DNA from: Crambe crambe
Taxonomy: Eukaryota; Porifera; Demospongiae; Poecilosclerida; Crambeidae
Assembly: GCA_963924555.1 (NCBI GenBank)
Contig: OZ004591.1
Location: forward strand, 6,882,001-6,946,000
DNA: 64,000 nucleotides
Direction of reading: 5' to 3'
A program made the position numbers and the translations under genes. Positions within the stretch are counted from its first letter, which is position 1, and each line of letters opens with the position of its first letter. Below are positions 44,101-55,751 of the stretch, one piece after another. Under the pieces are notes generated by a model that saw only the letters and a list, made by a program, of their open reading frames with translations, had not been told where the DNA came from and searched no databases.

Positions 44101-47100
44101 GGTGCTGGTATGTAGATTATGTCAGGTATGCTCTGAGTCCAATCAGTCCATGCATCTGTGGATCATAATGTATGCATTGCCCTGGGTCATGGTGTGCTCA
44201 TTGCCTGTGGGTCATGATGTATGCATTACCCTGGGTGGTGGTGTGCTCATTGTGGGTCATGACGTATGCATTGCCTTGGGTTGCATGTTGGTCATGATGT
44301 ATGCATGCGTGGGTTATGACGTATGCATATGTAGTTACTAGGTTCAAGGTATATACATGCATGCACATGTTAGGTATATACATGCATGCACATGTTAAGA
44401 TTCATATTACACATATTGGTAGGTGTGGCTGTGTATTGATATCAGGTGCATGGTGGTGGGTGTGGCTGATATTGGCAGTCTTTTGATGGAGTCTAGAGAG
44501 GGAGGATGTTTGATTGCCACCAATCATCACCTTATTCAATCAAGTCATTCATCCAAAGCAGCAGGCAAACCATTGGTCAATCAAGAATTGAGTGTGCATG
44601 GTCTGAACCAGCTATGGCTTCTCTCAAGATCAGTTTTTAAAATCCAGTGGCTTGCACACATGGGCAGGATTTGAGCTCCCTTGTAAGATAATGTGTGTTA
44701 ACCCTCCTCTTTCAGTTCGCTGAAAAAGGGGTTAATCTGGAGAGAAGCCACCCATAACAATATGCTCCATTGTGCTAACATGGCCTGGAGACTAAACCTC
44801 AACAGGTGCTAATTATTAGTGGTCATGTTACGTATAGATAGTGAGGTCTGTCATAATAATACATTCCATTCTGAGGCATTCTTTAAAGTCCCTCTCCCAC
44901 CACAGACAGAGCCTGACCTCTGACCTCATAGGTGGGGAGGGGAGATGGGCTATTAGAGTGTAGTCAGACCATTATAACTCTCCATTGTTTTGGATTGTCT
45001 TGTTTCAGGTAATCTCATAAAGGACTGATAAATTGAAAGGTTTGTAGACAAGGCTTGCCAGATCGTCTCCAACCTCGTTAGTCTAGGAGAGTTACCCCAC
45101 AGTCATGGCATTCAAGTGTCTGCCATTTAAGGGGACCTAGTGGTGTCTTGACATCCAGTAGGCGGGAAATATGTGTATTGTGTTAGATTAGTGGTGAGAC
45201 AATAGAGGTGGTGTATACCCCAAACAATAGGTCGTGGCCTTTCCACTGGTTTATTCTTGTTCAGACTAAGTGTATGTAGTTCCAAGCATGACTTTAAAGG
45301 TATGTGCATATGTGCATGTGACTAATAGAAAGAACCTTCTTTAAAGGTATGTGCATCCATAAGTATGTACATGTGACCATAATATGGTTGACAACTCCAT
45401 ATAATTGTAATTATGAAATTGTCCCCTGCAAGACAACATTTCACCTCTGAACTTCCCACATCTGTTACATATGGAGTGATTCCACCTTTCATGATTTTAG
45501 TGATTGCAAGGAGTTATATGTCATATAGAGTGGTTCCTCCTGTCTTTTATAGAGTGATTTGCAGTGTATTTGGAGTTGAAAGTGCTTTATTTAGGTTGCT
45601 ATAGGTTTACAACTAACAGTGGCATTTCCCTCCTTTGTGCTGTAGGAAGAGAGAGAGCAGGAGGAAAGAAGATTGCAGGAGATAATGGAGGAGAATAACA
45701 GAAAGATCTTGGAGGCTCAGAGGAAACTGGTGAGTTAGTGAGCGAGTAATGGTGGTGGTATCCCACATACAACTGCTCTAGATATACACTGTTGATAATG
45801 CTCCTCAGTTCAAGGAAATGGACCTTCTGCTAGTGTTTTGATTGTAAATCATCTCATTGTGTTTCTTTCTTTTGTCTGTATTTTGTATTATGCTGACTAC
45901 TGTTATGGGTTTGTGGATCTAGAGGCATGCAAACCTACGTATGTTCATACACTCTGCCACATGCTTGTTAGTGGTAGAATAATTTCCTCATATACACTAC
46001 TTTTCATTCTGCTTTATGCACTTCTTTCTTCAAAGCATCAGGCTCATTTATTTCATTCTTCTTTAGTGATTCTCCTGCTTAATTGCTAAGCTCGCAGAAA
46101 GAACATCACTTTTTTTTTTTGGAATAAAAACCATATTATCATAAATCGACACAGTGCATCAGTTCTATGCTTTCCAAAACTTTTCCCTCTCCTGCATAGC
46201 CTCTTCTTTCCCAGAGGGGGTAGAGAATGACTGGTTTTGATAACCTTCCCTGCCACACGATAATAGCCTGTCTTTAAGCTCAAAGAAGAGATTATATATA
46301 TTCTATAATTTGGGGCTCGTATCAAATTGAAAAAGTAGTACAAATTACCAAACTGTGTACCAAAACAGTGTAGTATTGTTGATATTGTTTGATTTAAAAT
46401 GTTATAAAAAAACTCGCTTAATACCCCCATGGCAGTGTGTATGATACACAATCTTTTAGATTTAGGGAGAAGGCGACCACAAGTCCTCTTCCAATTATCC
46501 CCAACAAAAACTTTAATGGACCATTCAATTTTCTATATTTTTAATAAATTTCCATTTGAGCAAAACCATGATGACTGGCTTATGTTTCTCAAACTTCACT
46601 GTGTGTGGGAATTTTCTCAAGTCCAAAATTTCCACACTTGACTTGGATGAATGCACTGATTTTTCATTTCAATTTGTAGGCTTTTTTCCCAGCATTTCTG
46701 CCCACCAGGGCTATGATTTTTATAATTCTTTTACAGCAGGGATGAGAAATACTGGCTCTGATCTTTTGGTTTCATGAAGATAGTCAACATTTTTGTTATT
46801 CATTTTTCCAAATTGATCGATTACTGTTGAATGGCAACCACTAGGCAGTTTCAATCATTAAAATTAAATTTTAAACTCCCTGAGGTTTTCTGATTCTATT
46901 GGTACAATTATAACAACAATGGTTTCAGAAAGAAGTCTTTCTCCATGAAAAGATCCTGCATGCCCACATGTACTCTGTGGTCAAGTGTGTTATGCAATAA
47001 TTGGCCTTTGATTGGAGTCATATGATCTGAAACTTGTTGACATTTTTGCCATGTGACTACAACTGTGGCTTCGTGAGTACCGACACTGTCTTTACTGCTC

Positions 47101-48075
47101 CTGACAAAGAATGTTAAGATTAATGGGCATCTTTTGTTACCTGTTCAGTTGTTAAACTAGTAAACTATAACTAGCATTTTGTGCACATGCAAAGTCTATT
47201 ATGTCATGGAGTAATAATATAATTATTTGCTTGAGCATTCTTCTTGCATGGATTTCTCATCATTTTGTTGCTAATTTTCTCTTCTTAATATCAATGGATG
47301 ACTCATTGTCGCCCTGCCTATCAAGTTCCAGTCTGAAGCACCTTCTAGTGCATCCATACCCTCCATCTTTCTCATGCTCACAAACCTTTCTCCCATGCAA
47401 GAAAGTGATAACCATGCAGTGTATCAGGCATACCTAAAGGCTATTAGCAAACTCTTTCTTAGACTAGAAGTGATAAAACCAAAGGCTTGGAAAGTGTTTG
47501 AGCTTTTGCAGTGTTTAGGCCTTTTGAAGGTGGAGTGATGCTATATTCCATAACAGTCTATTTTTTTCCTTGCATAAATATCCCTTGCTCCATTTAACAA
47601 TACTATTATGTGGCGTCTTCAGAAGACCACCTCATAAATTGGCCCCAGGAAGATCTGTTGTCATAAAGTATGGTGAATTGCTCTTGCATGCCAGTCTATT
47701 GCTGACCTTCACTCATGCGTGGTGCAAGTTGATCAATAAGCAATGACCCACAACAGCCACATGCAGCATTCCCATGACATCTGATCCCTGCACTATACCC
47801 TATGACCTATCAATAGTTAATTATATGGTGTAGATTTGCATGCCTCCTTGCCTTCCCATACTGTGTGTGTTATTGCTATTCTGTGTCTGTATTTGTGTCC
47901 ACAGGACGAAGAACGTCTCCAGATGATAGAACAAAAGAGGAAGATGGAAGAGCAGAGAAGAGCACTGGAAAAGGCCCAGAAAAAGACGATCAAGGCTCAG
48001 CAGGACATTGTGTTGAACAGAAAGGGAGGGAACAGGGCTAGACTTTCTTTTAGTATTGCCCCGAAATCTTCATAG
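32102..48075 (+). CDS. ARGLU1: Arginine- and glutamate-rich protein 1 (ARGLU1)
   Basis: Exons 32102-32625, 32725-32841, 32897-33047, 33721-33795, 45646-45729, 47905-48075 (373 residues; human about 273). The start [16 protein letters not shown] opens an RS-rich N-terminal region of about 175 residues, longer than in vertebrates. FGRHLSKRS marks the junction to the Glu/Arg coiled coil ([44 protein letters not shown]). The end [13 protein letters not shown] matches the vertebrate PKLSFSLK tail. ARGLU1 is a nuclear splicing modulator and Mediator/nuclear-receptor coactivator. Intron 4 is 11,850 bases, by far the largest here. Intron 3 has a weak gtgggg donor, and reading into it meets a stop soon after. 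MADD lies upstream head-to-head and SoxB follows on the same strand. Confidence 0.93.
33048..33720 (+). other. ARGLU1 intron 3
   Basis: A 673-base intron with a non-consensus donor (gtgggg) and a good acceptor (tgttgctag). It contains a gtcagtcagtcagt run near 33458. Retention would add about a dozen residues and then a stop. Confidence 0.6.
39290..39510 (+). repeat. Long polypyrimidine/polypurine tract
   Basis: About 220 bases are almost pure C and T on the plus strand, with ctccctctcc-type mirror-like repeats. It is open in several frames only because of composition. Such tracts can form triplex DNA. Confidence 0.9.
39833..40155 (+). repeat. 109-bp tandem repeat, three copies
   Basis: Units begin ggcttctgtctgtgaaataa at 39833, 39942 and 40051, an exact 109-base period with very few differences, so the expansion is recent. 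The third unit is slightly shorter. Confidence 0.92.
44160..44400 (+). repeat. tgatgtatgcattgcc-type and tatacatgcatgcacatgtta repeats
   Basis: Several imperfect copies of a ggtcatgatgtatgcattgc unit are followed by two copies of a 25-base ggtatatacatgcatgcaca unit (44347-44397). All lie inside ARGLU1 intron 4. Confidence 0.75.
45730..47904 (+). other. ARGLU1 intron 5 (2.2 kb)
   Basis: The intron is AT-rich and no exon was recognised. A SOX-like aacaatgg site lies near 46916. Minus-strand reading frames near 46.1-46.45 kb show no domain and are considered chance. Confidence 0.6.
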
Positions 48076-48833
48076 CATCCCCACATCATTTATTTCCAAT
48101 GTATAATTATTTTTACTTGATGAATCTAGTAGCTTCCACATAGCTCATCGTTTATAATTTCTCGAGCGGAAATAACGTTAGTCGATTATATGCGGAAGCC
48201 AGTTGGAAATGAGCTAATATTAAATTAAATTAATTTCCGGTGAACTGTTAACAAAGTGGGTCATTCTTTGCTAATGATATAACAATGCCATTGACCACCC
48301 CGCACCGCGAGTGAAAACATTTGCTTCCGCTAGACACGCTCACTCGTGACACAACGACATATAATAAACTAGGCCCGACTCTTAATAATCCATTATTTTG
48401 CGTTATAATAATAATTTCGTATATTGAAATCAAACTTTCTATTGTAATCGCGGCTACTAATATCCCCTGCTGAGAGCTCCATCGTTAGTCTGACTTGCAG
48501 CGGTGATTTGATAGTGCAAAAACAGAAGAAGAGACAGCAACTCTCGAGCTTACTGTTAAAGGTGAGTAGAGCAGAGCCATTGTTTAATGTAGCAGGTCTA
48601 TTAGCTCGCTATTATCTCTGCATACAGCTTTTCCAGCTAAATCTTTGTTATAGCTAAATACGCATTGTACATTTTTTATTGTTAAAAATTCTCCAAGTAA
48701 TCTTTTACTGTGTATGCATGCTAGATTTAAAATGACTGCCTGCCTCTTGAGCACTCTTCCTTCATCTTTCCCTCGCAGAGAGCTCGCAGACCAGGAGAAG
48801 GCGTCCATCCAGTGTGCAACGTCAGAAGTTGAA
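48076..48833 (+). promoter_or_regulatory. ARGLU1 3' flank, SoxB promoter and 5' leader
   Basis: The SoxB transcript probably has a non-coding first exon ending at 48561 (ttaaag/gtgagt) spliced to 48779 (cctcgcag). Upstream lie two ETS-like sites (gcggaag 48191, ttccgg 48235), a paired SOX-like aacaatgccattga (48281-48294) and aacaaag (48250). A ccattgtt SOX site lies in the leader intron (48578-48585). Functions are inferred from motif matches only. Confidence 0.5.
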
Positions 48834-50111
48834 ATGACTATCATGTCGAACAGATCGCCGGATCACATTAAACGTCCCATGAATGCTTTCATGGTTTGGT
48901 CTAAGCAGAGGAGAAAGGAGCTGGCTCAAGAAAATCCTCGTATGCATAATTCCGAACTCAGCAAACGATTGGGGACTGAATGGAAAGCGCTGAGCGATGT
49001 GGAGAAGCGTCCCTATATCGACGAAGCAAAGAAGATCCGAGAACAGCATATGGTGGATCATCCTGGCTATAGATACAGACCAAGGAGAAAGCCAAAGAAT
49101 ATGTTCAAGAAAGTGGGGTCCGCCTATTCCATGCCCAATATCTCCGTAGGTACTGCAACGAGCACCACTTACGCTGGAGGGCAGCCCCTGCAGATCGTCA
49201 CTTTGCAGCAGCAGCCCGTCCCCTCTATCACCCCAGGGCAGAACATGGCGGGAGCTCCCATCCCCATAATCACTTCTCACCCACAGATGAACAGCAGTGG
49301 ACTAATAGCAAGTCCTCAGCATCCAGCAGGCATCAACTACATCAGCATACCAAAAGCCACTGCCATCTCCTATGCCTCCATTATACAACCGACTTACCCT
49401 GCAGCTCAGATTGCAACTCTAACACAACAGGGTGTTTCATCTCCTGCAGCGTTCACTGGAATGACCGTGCCCATCCAGGTGGTGGCTCCGACTACAGATT
49501 TAGCACAGCAGCAGCATCCAAGGCTACTCACCACCAACACATTAACGGAATCCATTGTGTCTCCTTCTCCCACAATGAGTAGTACTAGAACCATCGGAGA
49601 AACTTCTTCTGGCATTGAAGCTAGTTCTCCTGTGTTGTCCAACACTGTGGTCAGGCCAATCCCCATGCAAGCTGACAACAATCTTCTGATTCAGAAAAAC
49701 ATGAGTGGAACCGACTCTTCCAGCACTTCCGGTATAAGTTCTCTCTCAGAGTCTACCTCTCCTCTGCCAATGCCAGAGATTTCAGCTAATTCCTCCTCAA
49801 AGACGCAGTCTAATCCTCAGATCTCCAGCAGGTTGTCACCCACTGCTCTTCCCATGATGCAAGTATACTCTCCAACAACACCAGTTGGTTATGTTCTTTC
49901 TAACCAACAGCTCCGTTCAGTGAGCATGCCCGACCTCCACTCACAGGTAGCTGCACCCTCCACTCAGCCTCAGGCCTTCAAACATGCAAGCAGCTGTATG
50001 TGCACTCAGTGCCTTCAGAGTAAACAGCAGCAACAACAACAACAACAGATGCAGGCTCCTACATACATCCTAGTCCAAGCTCCGGACTTTGCAACTAATG
50101 TCTCCAAGTGA
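48834..50111 (+). CDS. SoxB: SoxB-type HMG-box transcription factor
   Basis: A single coding exon gives 425 residues. The HMG box begins at about residue 11 with [18 protein letters not shown] and continues [48 protein letters not shown]. The group-B pattern (AQENP-MHNSE, IDEAK, YRPRRK) is clear, and intronless coding regions are usual for SoxB. The rest is Ser/Pro/Gln-rich with a Q8 run ([10 protein letters not shown]) and no second DNA-binding domain. The ATG at 48834 (MTIMSNRS) is preferred because the longer upstream frame crosses an acceptor site at 48778 and would lie in the leader intron. SoxB factors control ectodermal and neural progenitor genes in bilaterians. Candidate SOX sites upstream suggest possible autoregulation. 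Confidence 0.93.
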   Translation: MTIMSNRSPDHIKRPMNAFMVWSKQRRKELAQENPRMHNSELSKRLGTEWKALSDVEKRPYIDEAKKIREQHMVDHPGYRYRPRRKPKNMFKKVGSAYSMPNISVGTATSTTYAGGQPLQIVTLQQQPVPSITPGQNMAGAPIPIITSHPQMNSSGLIASPQHPAGINYISIPKATAISYASIIQPTYPAAQIATLTQQGVSSPAAFTGMTVPIQVVAPTTDLAQQQHPRLLTTNTLTESIVSPSPTMSSTRTIGETSSGIEASSPVLSNTVVRPIPMQADNNLLIQKNMSGTDSSSTSGISSLSESTSPLPMPEISANSSSKTQSNPQISSRLSPTALPMMQVYSPTTPVGYVLSNQQLRSVSMPDLHSQVAAPSTQPQAFKHASSCMCTQCLQSKQQQQQQQQMQAPTYILVQAPDFATNVSK

Positions 50112-51976
50112 GCATGTGCACATGCCATTCCTCTGTACCTCTGGACATATGTACATACACGAAAACCAAAGAAAGGATTTTAAAAATCATGTGCTCATTC
50201 AAACTCTCTTAATTGCTATTAATTTTTCATAAACTCACCTGTTAAATAATACTTCTCGGCATCACATCAGTTCAACCCTGGTAACACACTTTATCCTTTC
50301 CTCTCTAGGGATAGCTATGTACCTTCACCTCTTTTTTTTTCTTTTTTTTATATAATTTCACTTTGCACATAATTTTTGTCCTACTTTAAATTTTACTGCT
50401 TGTCTCTTTGCACTGAATAGACTTCCATTTGCTGTACACATTTGCTTGCACTGGTTTATTAAACAGCACATTATTACTAAGCTATTGTATCTTAGCTGTG
50501 ACATCAACAATAATAATCATCATTTAATTGTTATTTTTAATGCAAGCTGCATAATAACTAACTAGTATTTATAATCACAATGACACTTTAATTAATAATC
50601 TACAGGTCATGAATTCATATTAACCTTTCCTAGAAATCCTTGGAGGTTGGTGAATGATTGATTGCATGAATGAATGCACCTTTCAATTAACCCTCATTAT
50701 GTTTCCTCTTTCAGAGTGTTCCTTTATCTCTTCTTCCCTTTTTAACAATAATAACAGTATTATAAGACTTCAGTAATTGACTCTGATACTGAAAATGAGG
50801 AAACACTATTGAATTAGCATAACAAAGGCTCTCATTCTTTCAAAACAATACTAGTGAGCTACAATCAAATAGTGCCCGATAAATCATAAAATTTTGGTCA
50901 TACACATTCTATAACCAATAGCAAAAAATGATGGTTGATACACAAATGAAACTGACTACTGGGATATACCAGCAAAGCAACCCTGCTCTAATTACTGTGA
51001 GCAGCCTAGACAAATATTGAAAATGAGTACTGCTACAAATCGTTTCAGAAACAATGGTAAGAAAAACAGCCTAAGACAGCAGGAGAACTGTAGTGGCTGA
51101 ACAGGTGTGCTACAGACACCATTAATGCATTAACCATTATTCTTACAACGTAACCATTATGTTTACGCTCTCTCTCTTTCACTGAAAGCAATGTGATATG
51201 CTACTTAACAAACAGTCAAAAAACAACTTAAAAGAAAACTTTCATGCATATGACACAAAAAGCCTTGGGTACACAGTCCCAGTGACTGGATTGCAGAAAA
51301 CAACTTGCGATTGCTGATTCAAGATTCATTAACTTTATACAGATAATATCTCAGACCACTTTACTCAGAAGTAGATTTTATTTTTGTTAAATGTGGGTTA
51401 TAAAAAGGGGAGGTGTGTTGTGACATTGTAGATAAGGAATAGGTGTCCAGACAATATGGCTACATTTGAATAGAGATCATACCCAAAATGATGGGTCTGT
51501 GTGAAAATCTGGTGAGGTGATCCTAAATAAGGTGGGAGGCATATGCCAAGGACTCCAGATCATACGTTATTATGTTTATGCAGTTTGGGCTGCACTTTGT
51601 AGAATGCATGCATTAAATTATTACACACATGCATGGAGGAAATAGTTGACATACGTACAATAGCTATATGGTATCATGCCATGTCCTCATGGTGTGACAT
51701 ACCTCCACATCAATGCCCTACCCTACCTGCATGCTCAAGAGTATCCAAATGACTACACTCCCATATCACTTCCAGAAGAAGCCTAAATATGTGTCCCCAC
51801 AGTATCAGCCGTTGGATGATACGTGGTGGCTACCTACAAATTCTTTTTTCCTTTTCAGGCCATTGAGTCATAATGCTATTAGTGAACTACATGATTATCG
51901 CTATTAGTGTTGGGGGGAATTGGTATAATTCCATTACTCTATTCATTATGGATGAGATAAAAAACAACAAAAACGA
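50112..51976. other. SoxB 3' UTR and SoxB-TMTC intergenic region
   Basis: This 1.87-kb stretch lies between the convergent stop codons of SoxB and TMTC. It is very AT-rich, with several ATTTA-type elements and an attaaa (50459) that could be a variant poly(A) signal. No gene is supported. Confidence 0.6.
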
Positions 51977-54900
51977 CTACAAAACGCTTTCTAATTCACT
52001 TAGTCTCGTTCTTGCCAATGTCAGAGACGAGTCCAGAGCAACAGCACTTCTGTAATGGCTTTTGGCTTTTCCCTTCTCCTTCATCTCTTTGTAAGCATTC
52101 CCAAGCTCAAGGTGTATCTGAGCAGGCGAGTTGGAAGATGATTGCAGAGCAGAAACAAGTTCTACTTCAGCTTTTTTAAACATTCCCTGTAAAAGGTGAT
52201 CATTATAGCAAAAATTATATCTTATAGACCAGAAATTAATTAATTATACAGCATCAAGAAAAAGGTATAGGAAGGTGTTTCTTGCACTTCATGGGAGTAC
52301 AGTACAACCATTGATGCAAGGTGTGTGAATTGCTATCCTACCTTATGCAGAAGTATCCTGCCCATTTCAAAGTGTGCTTCTGAGTCACTTTGCAGCTTCA
52401 GTCCAAGCTGATAGAGTTGAATGGACTGCAGAGGCATTAATTTTCATAATAATAGGATGAATGGCCTTTATCCTATTGTGTATCTGTTTGCAATTCCAGC
52501 ATAAAGGGGGAGTAGTAATGAGCTTATAAGTGGCGTAATGTCATCACTTAGCAACACCCCACAGCACCAAATACCTTGTTAATTGGGTTCAATGCCAACA
52601 AAAGGCCAATAACAAGATACTTCCATACCGTCCTCAATTCCTGGGGTTGTATTACTCAGAAAAGAACACACACATGCACAGAATTTTATATTTTCCTCCA
52701 GCAATAATTATGACATCATAATTTTGTAGTCCACAAACAATGGGGAATAATGATTATAACTGTGAAGTACTATCATCAAGTGCCGAAATTTTAAAGATTA
52801 TTTTTAAAGAGAATATGATAACCAGTGCCATGTCTAGACAGCTGGTAGAGTTCAAAGTTCCAATGGAATAGAACTGTATATGGGACATTATCTCGTTATC
52901 TGAAGATTGCCTAGAATGCAGGTAAACCACAACTAATTGATTACGGGCATGCTATGCTTTATTGCTCTGTATTCATAATCTTCCCACCAATAGTGTGTGT
53001 GAGTGGCGGTGTGCATTAGAAATCTGCGGGTGTTTTAGGAATTCGATGCTGTATGACTTCTGGATTCTTTATCAATTGATCTATACAGGTTATCCCCACT
53101 GTATCAAAGATACCGGTTCCACTAAAAGAAACTTCCGATATCCCATAGCGTCACATGAGATCCTTTGTGCATTTGTTGTTGAAGAGCACCCTCCATCATT
53201 TCCACAACTTATAGGGGGAGGTGGTATAGGGGGAGGTGGTATAGGGGGAGGTGGTATAGGGGGAGGTGGTATTCCCTCCATCATTTATTAAATTAAGAAG
53301 CAAAGATAAACAAACAAAAATCAGAGGGAAAAAAAAAACAACTTGTAAATTAAAGGAAAAAAGTTGCTATACCAGAGTCACTGTAGTGAAGACCACCTCA
53401 CACACCCAGAAAAAGTATACCCTATTGGGTTAATCACTCTTTCCCCGAGTGACAACTGAACATTCCTTAATTGGCCTCTCGAGTTGATAACCCAATGAAC
53501 AAAGCGAGTTGATAACCCAATGAACAAAGCCCGGTGGTGGGGAAGACCAATGAGAATCCTTTAAATACTCTGTCGCCATGGGAGCGAGACAGGATGCTGC
53601 TCTCAGCAGACCCAAGACCACATAAGTACAGATCAAATGAAATGTTATCTTGAGTGCTTATATAATGGGATATTGGATTGGCCTCATTTAATGCATTTGT
53701 GCAGAAGACGTTAGGGGGGGGGGGGGGAGTGTCGGTCCCTGCACAGCTTTCATCAGCAACCTGAATCAGCTCATAACTCTCTTCCATAATCTGATAAAGA
53801 AAGTACCAGTGACACATATCAACACTTCCATAATCCAATAAGAGTGGGAATGAGTCTGTTTCTGGATTTGGACTTAGTCTCTGTGAACTAGCCAACTGTT
53901 GGTTCTGTGTTTTGTTGTTGTTCTTTTCCTTGCAATGCTCTCTGACATTGATGATGAAAGGGAAAAGGAGAGGGAGAGAGGGAAAAGGAGAGGGAGAGAG
54001 GGAAAAGGGGAGGTGGAGGAGAAAAAGGGATAATTGAAGGTGAAGGGGAGGAGGAGAGCTAGGAAGGATGAAGTAGAGGGGTGGTCATTGACTTGAAGGG
54101 GCTATAATTTAAAGGAACCGCTTAGATGGGTGGGATGAAGTATTAATAAGGGCTATGCAGTAGGCCACATTGTCTGGTGAGAGTGGATATATATTATGAA
54201 TAATAAACTGGGCTCTCATCAACAACCACCCTCAAAGTCGATAACCTCTCCACAATCTCAACTGTCCCACTTAGTTCATGGATGATAAAAATAACAATGG
54301 CTAGTAACATACGGGCATGTCAAAGTGTCAAAGTTTAGAGTCCAAACCACACACAACCACCGGCAATGGAGATGAATATAATTGGCCAGTGGTGTTTATG
54401 CCTTGCATGAGAATCACACACCTATCATCTACCCCCTCCACATATCATGTGCCTCCAGTACCCCCCCTACAGACTGATAAGACGTTGGCATGGCAACCAG
54501 CCACTTCTATCCTCTAAACAATGAGGTAGTTCTTTGGGAGCAGACACTGAATTAGAGACAATGTGTAATCACTTTTATCGTCCTGTCAACAATGATGTAT
54601 AGACAATGTCAGCACAATTATTAATGGTACACCAATGAATATGATTATTGGATTCCCAGTAAAGACGTCATCCAGTTCCTTTCAGGCATTATTGGATTCC
54701 CAGTAAAGACCTCATACGATTTACTCCCTTTCTGTGAAGCCAAGGTCTTTCACTTCCTAACCATTAATAATTGATGGGAGTGGTGTACTATGTGGCCATC
54801 ATTCTTGGGTTCCTCCATAATCACTCAATGGCCTCTAACTAACCAGTTATCAACACACTAAATGTTCAGGAACAAGGTAGGAGCTAGCTATCTTTTCCAC

Positions 54901-55661
54901 ATGAAATAAGTTATCAAATTCATAGTGGAGCTCCACTCTGTCTGGCATTAATCCTCGGAAGTTAGTACAGAAATACAGGGGTTAAAGAAACTATAATTGT
55001 CTGGTCAGAGTTGTCTCTACTGTGAATGCTCAGAAGTGCCTTTCATTAAAAGGTTAAAGAAACTTGACATTGTCAGGTGTTTCAACAATTACTTGACAAT
55101 AAAAGTAATCAAATGCACTGAAGTGATAGCCTCAGCGCACACTAGGCACAATAGAAAAGTCTACCGTTACCACAGAGTAAGAGTTTATAGTGTCAGTATG
55201 TTTACAAATATAATATTATATACCATGTGCATTCAGTGTCCGTACTAAGAAGCATACAGTACACACTCTAATTGGAGATGGTTTAATGACTGTATGTACA
55301 GAAGCACTCTATAAAAGCACAATGGAAAGACAATGCAGTAGCTAGCTATGGCTGTGAAAGCACATAGTCATATAGTGATATGTACTGTAGAAGCAAATTT
55401 GTCAAAAAATATTCCAGCTGGCTCAATTTAAACTCCGTACCAACTATATCACTCCCTTAACATGACATTGTCAGTAGGTTTTTTTTTTCTTCTCACTTAC
55501 CTCCTCTAAACGTCTCCCCTTGGAATATCCATACTTGATCTTTTTGCCTGTATTGGAGGTTGTTGCTAGGAGATGGGCGAGGAGGAAGAGAGTCTCGGGA
55601 TCGTTGGGACGCAGCTGCAGGGAGTGTCGCAGCATCTCTTCAGACTCCTGAGGGAGGGAGG

Positions 55662-55751
<90 letters not shown>

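Larger units (their letters stand above)
33796..45645 (+). other. ARGLU1 intron 4 (11.85 kb), gene-free
   Basis: Both flanking exons are firm (ENRKR/gtaagt and tgctgtag/EEREQ), and in between no ORF shows a recognisable domain. Contents seen: a gatccatccgtcactgg and ggtatccccactgttggg minisatellite (about 34190-34445), a gaccccagtggagcc repeat (36235-36345), a long polypyrimidine tract (39290-39510), a 109-base triplication (39833-40155), a SOX-type palindrome (38863-38872), an inverted repeat (42895-42958) and a tgatgtatgcattgcc repeat (44160-44340). Much of the rest is unique-looking AT-rich DNA with many homeodomain-like TTAATTA and CAATTA motifs. Its size and position next to SoxB suggest cis-regulatory content. 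Confidence 0.75.

Noticed and set aside
46086-46451. 121-residue minus-strand frame in ARGLU1 intron 5
   Set aside because: No recognisable domain, no matching splice partners, and ordinary AT-rich composition; chance frame.
48714-48833. Forty extra N-terminal SoxB residues from an upstream ATG
   Set aside because: That ATG lies before a strong acceptor (48776-48778) following a leader exon with a good donor at 48562, so the segment is probably intronic. The ATG at 48834 is the first in the spliced message.
53090-53291. [10 protein letters not shown] / [10 protein letters not shown] frames on the two strands
   Set aside because: They come from the four-copy 15-base repeat within a TMTC intron; no conserved flanks.
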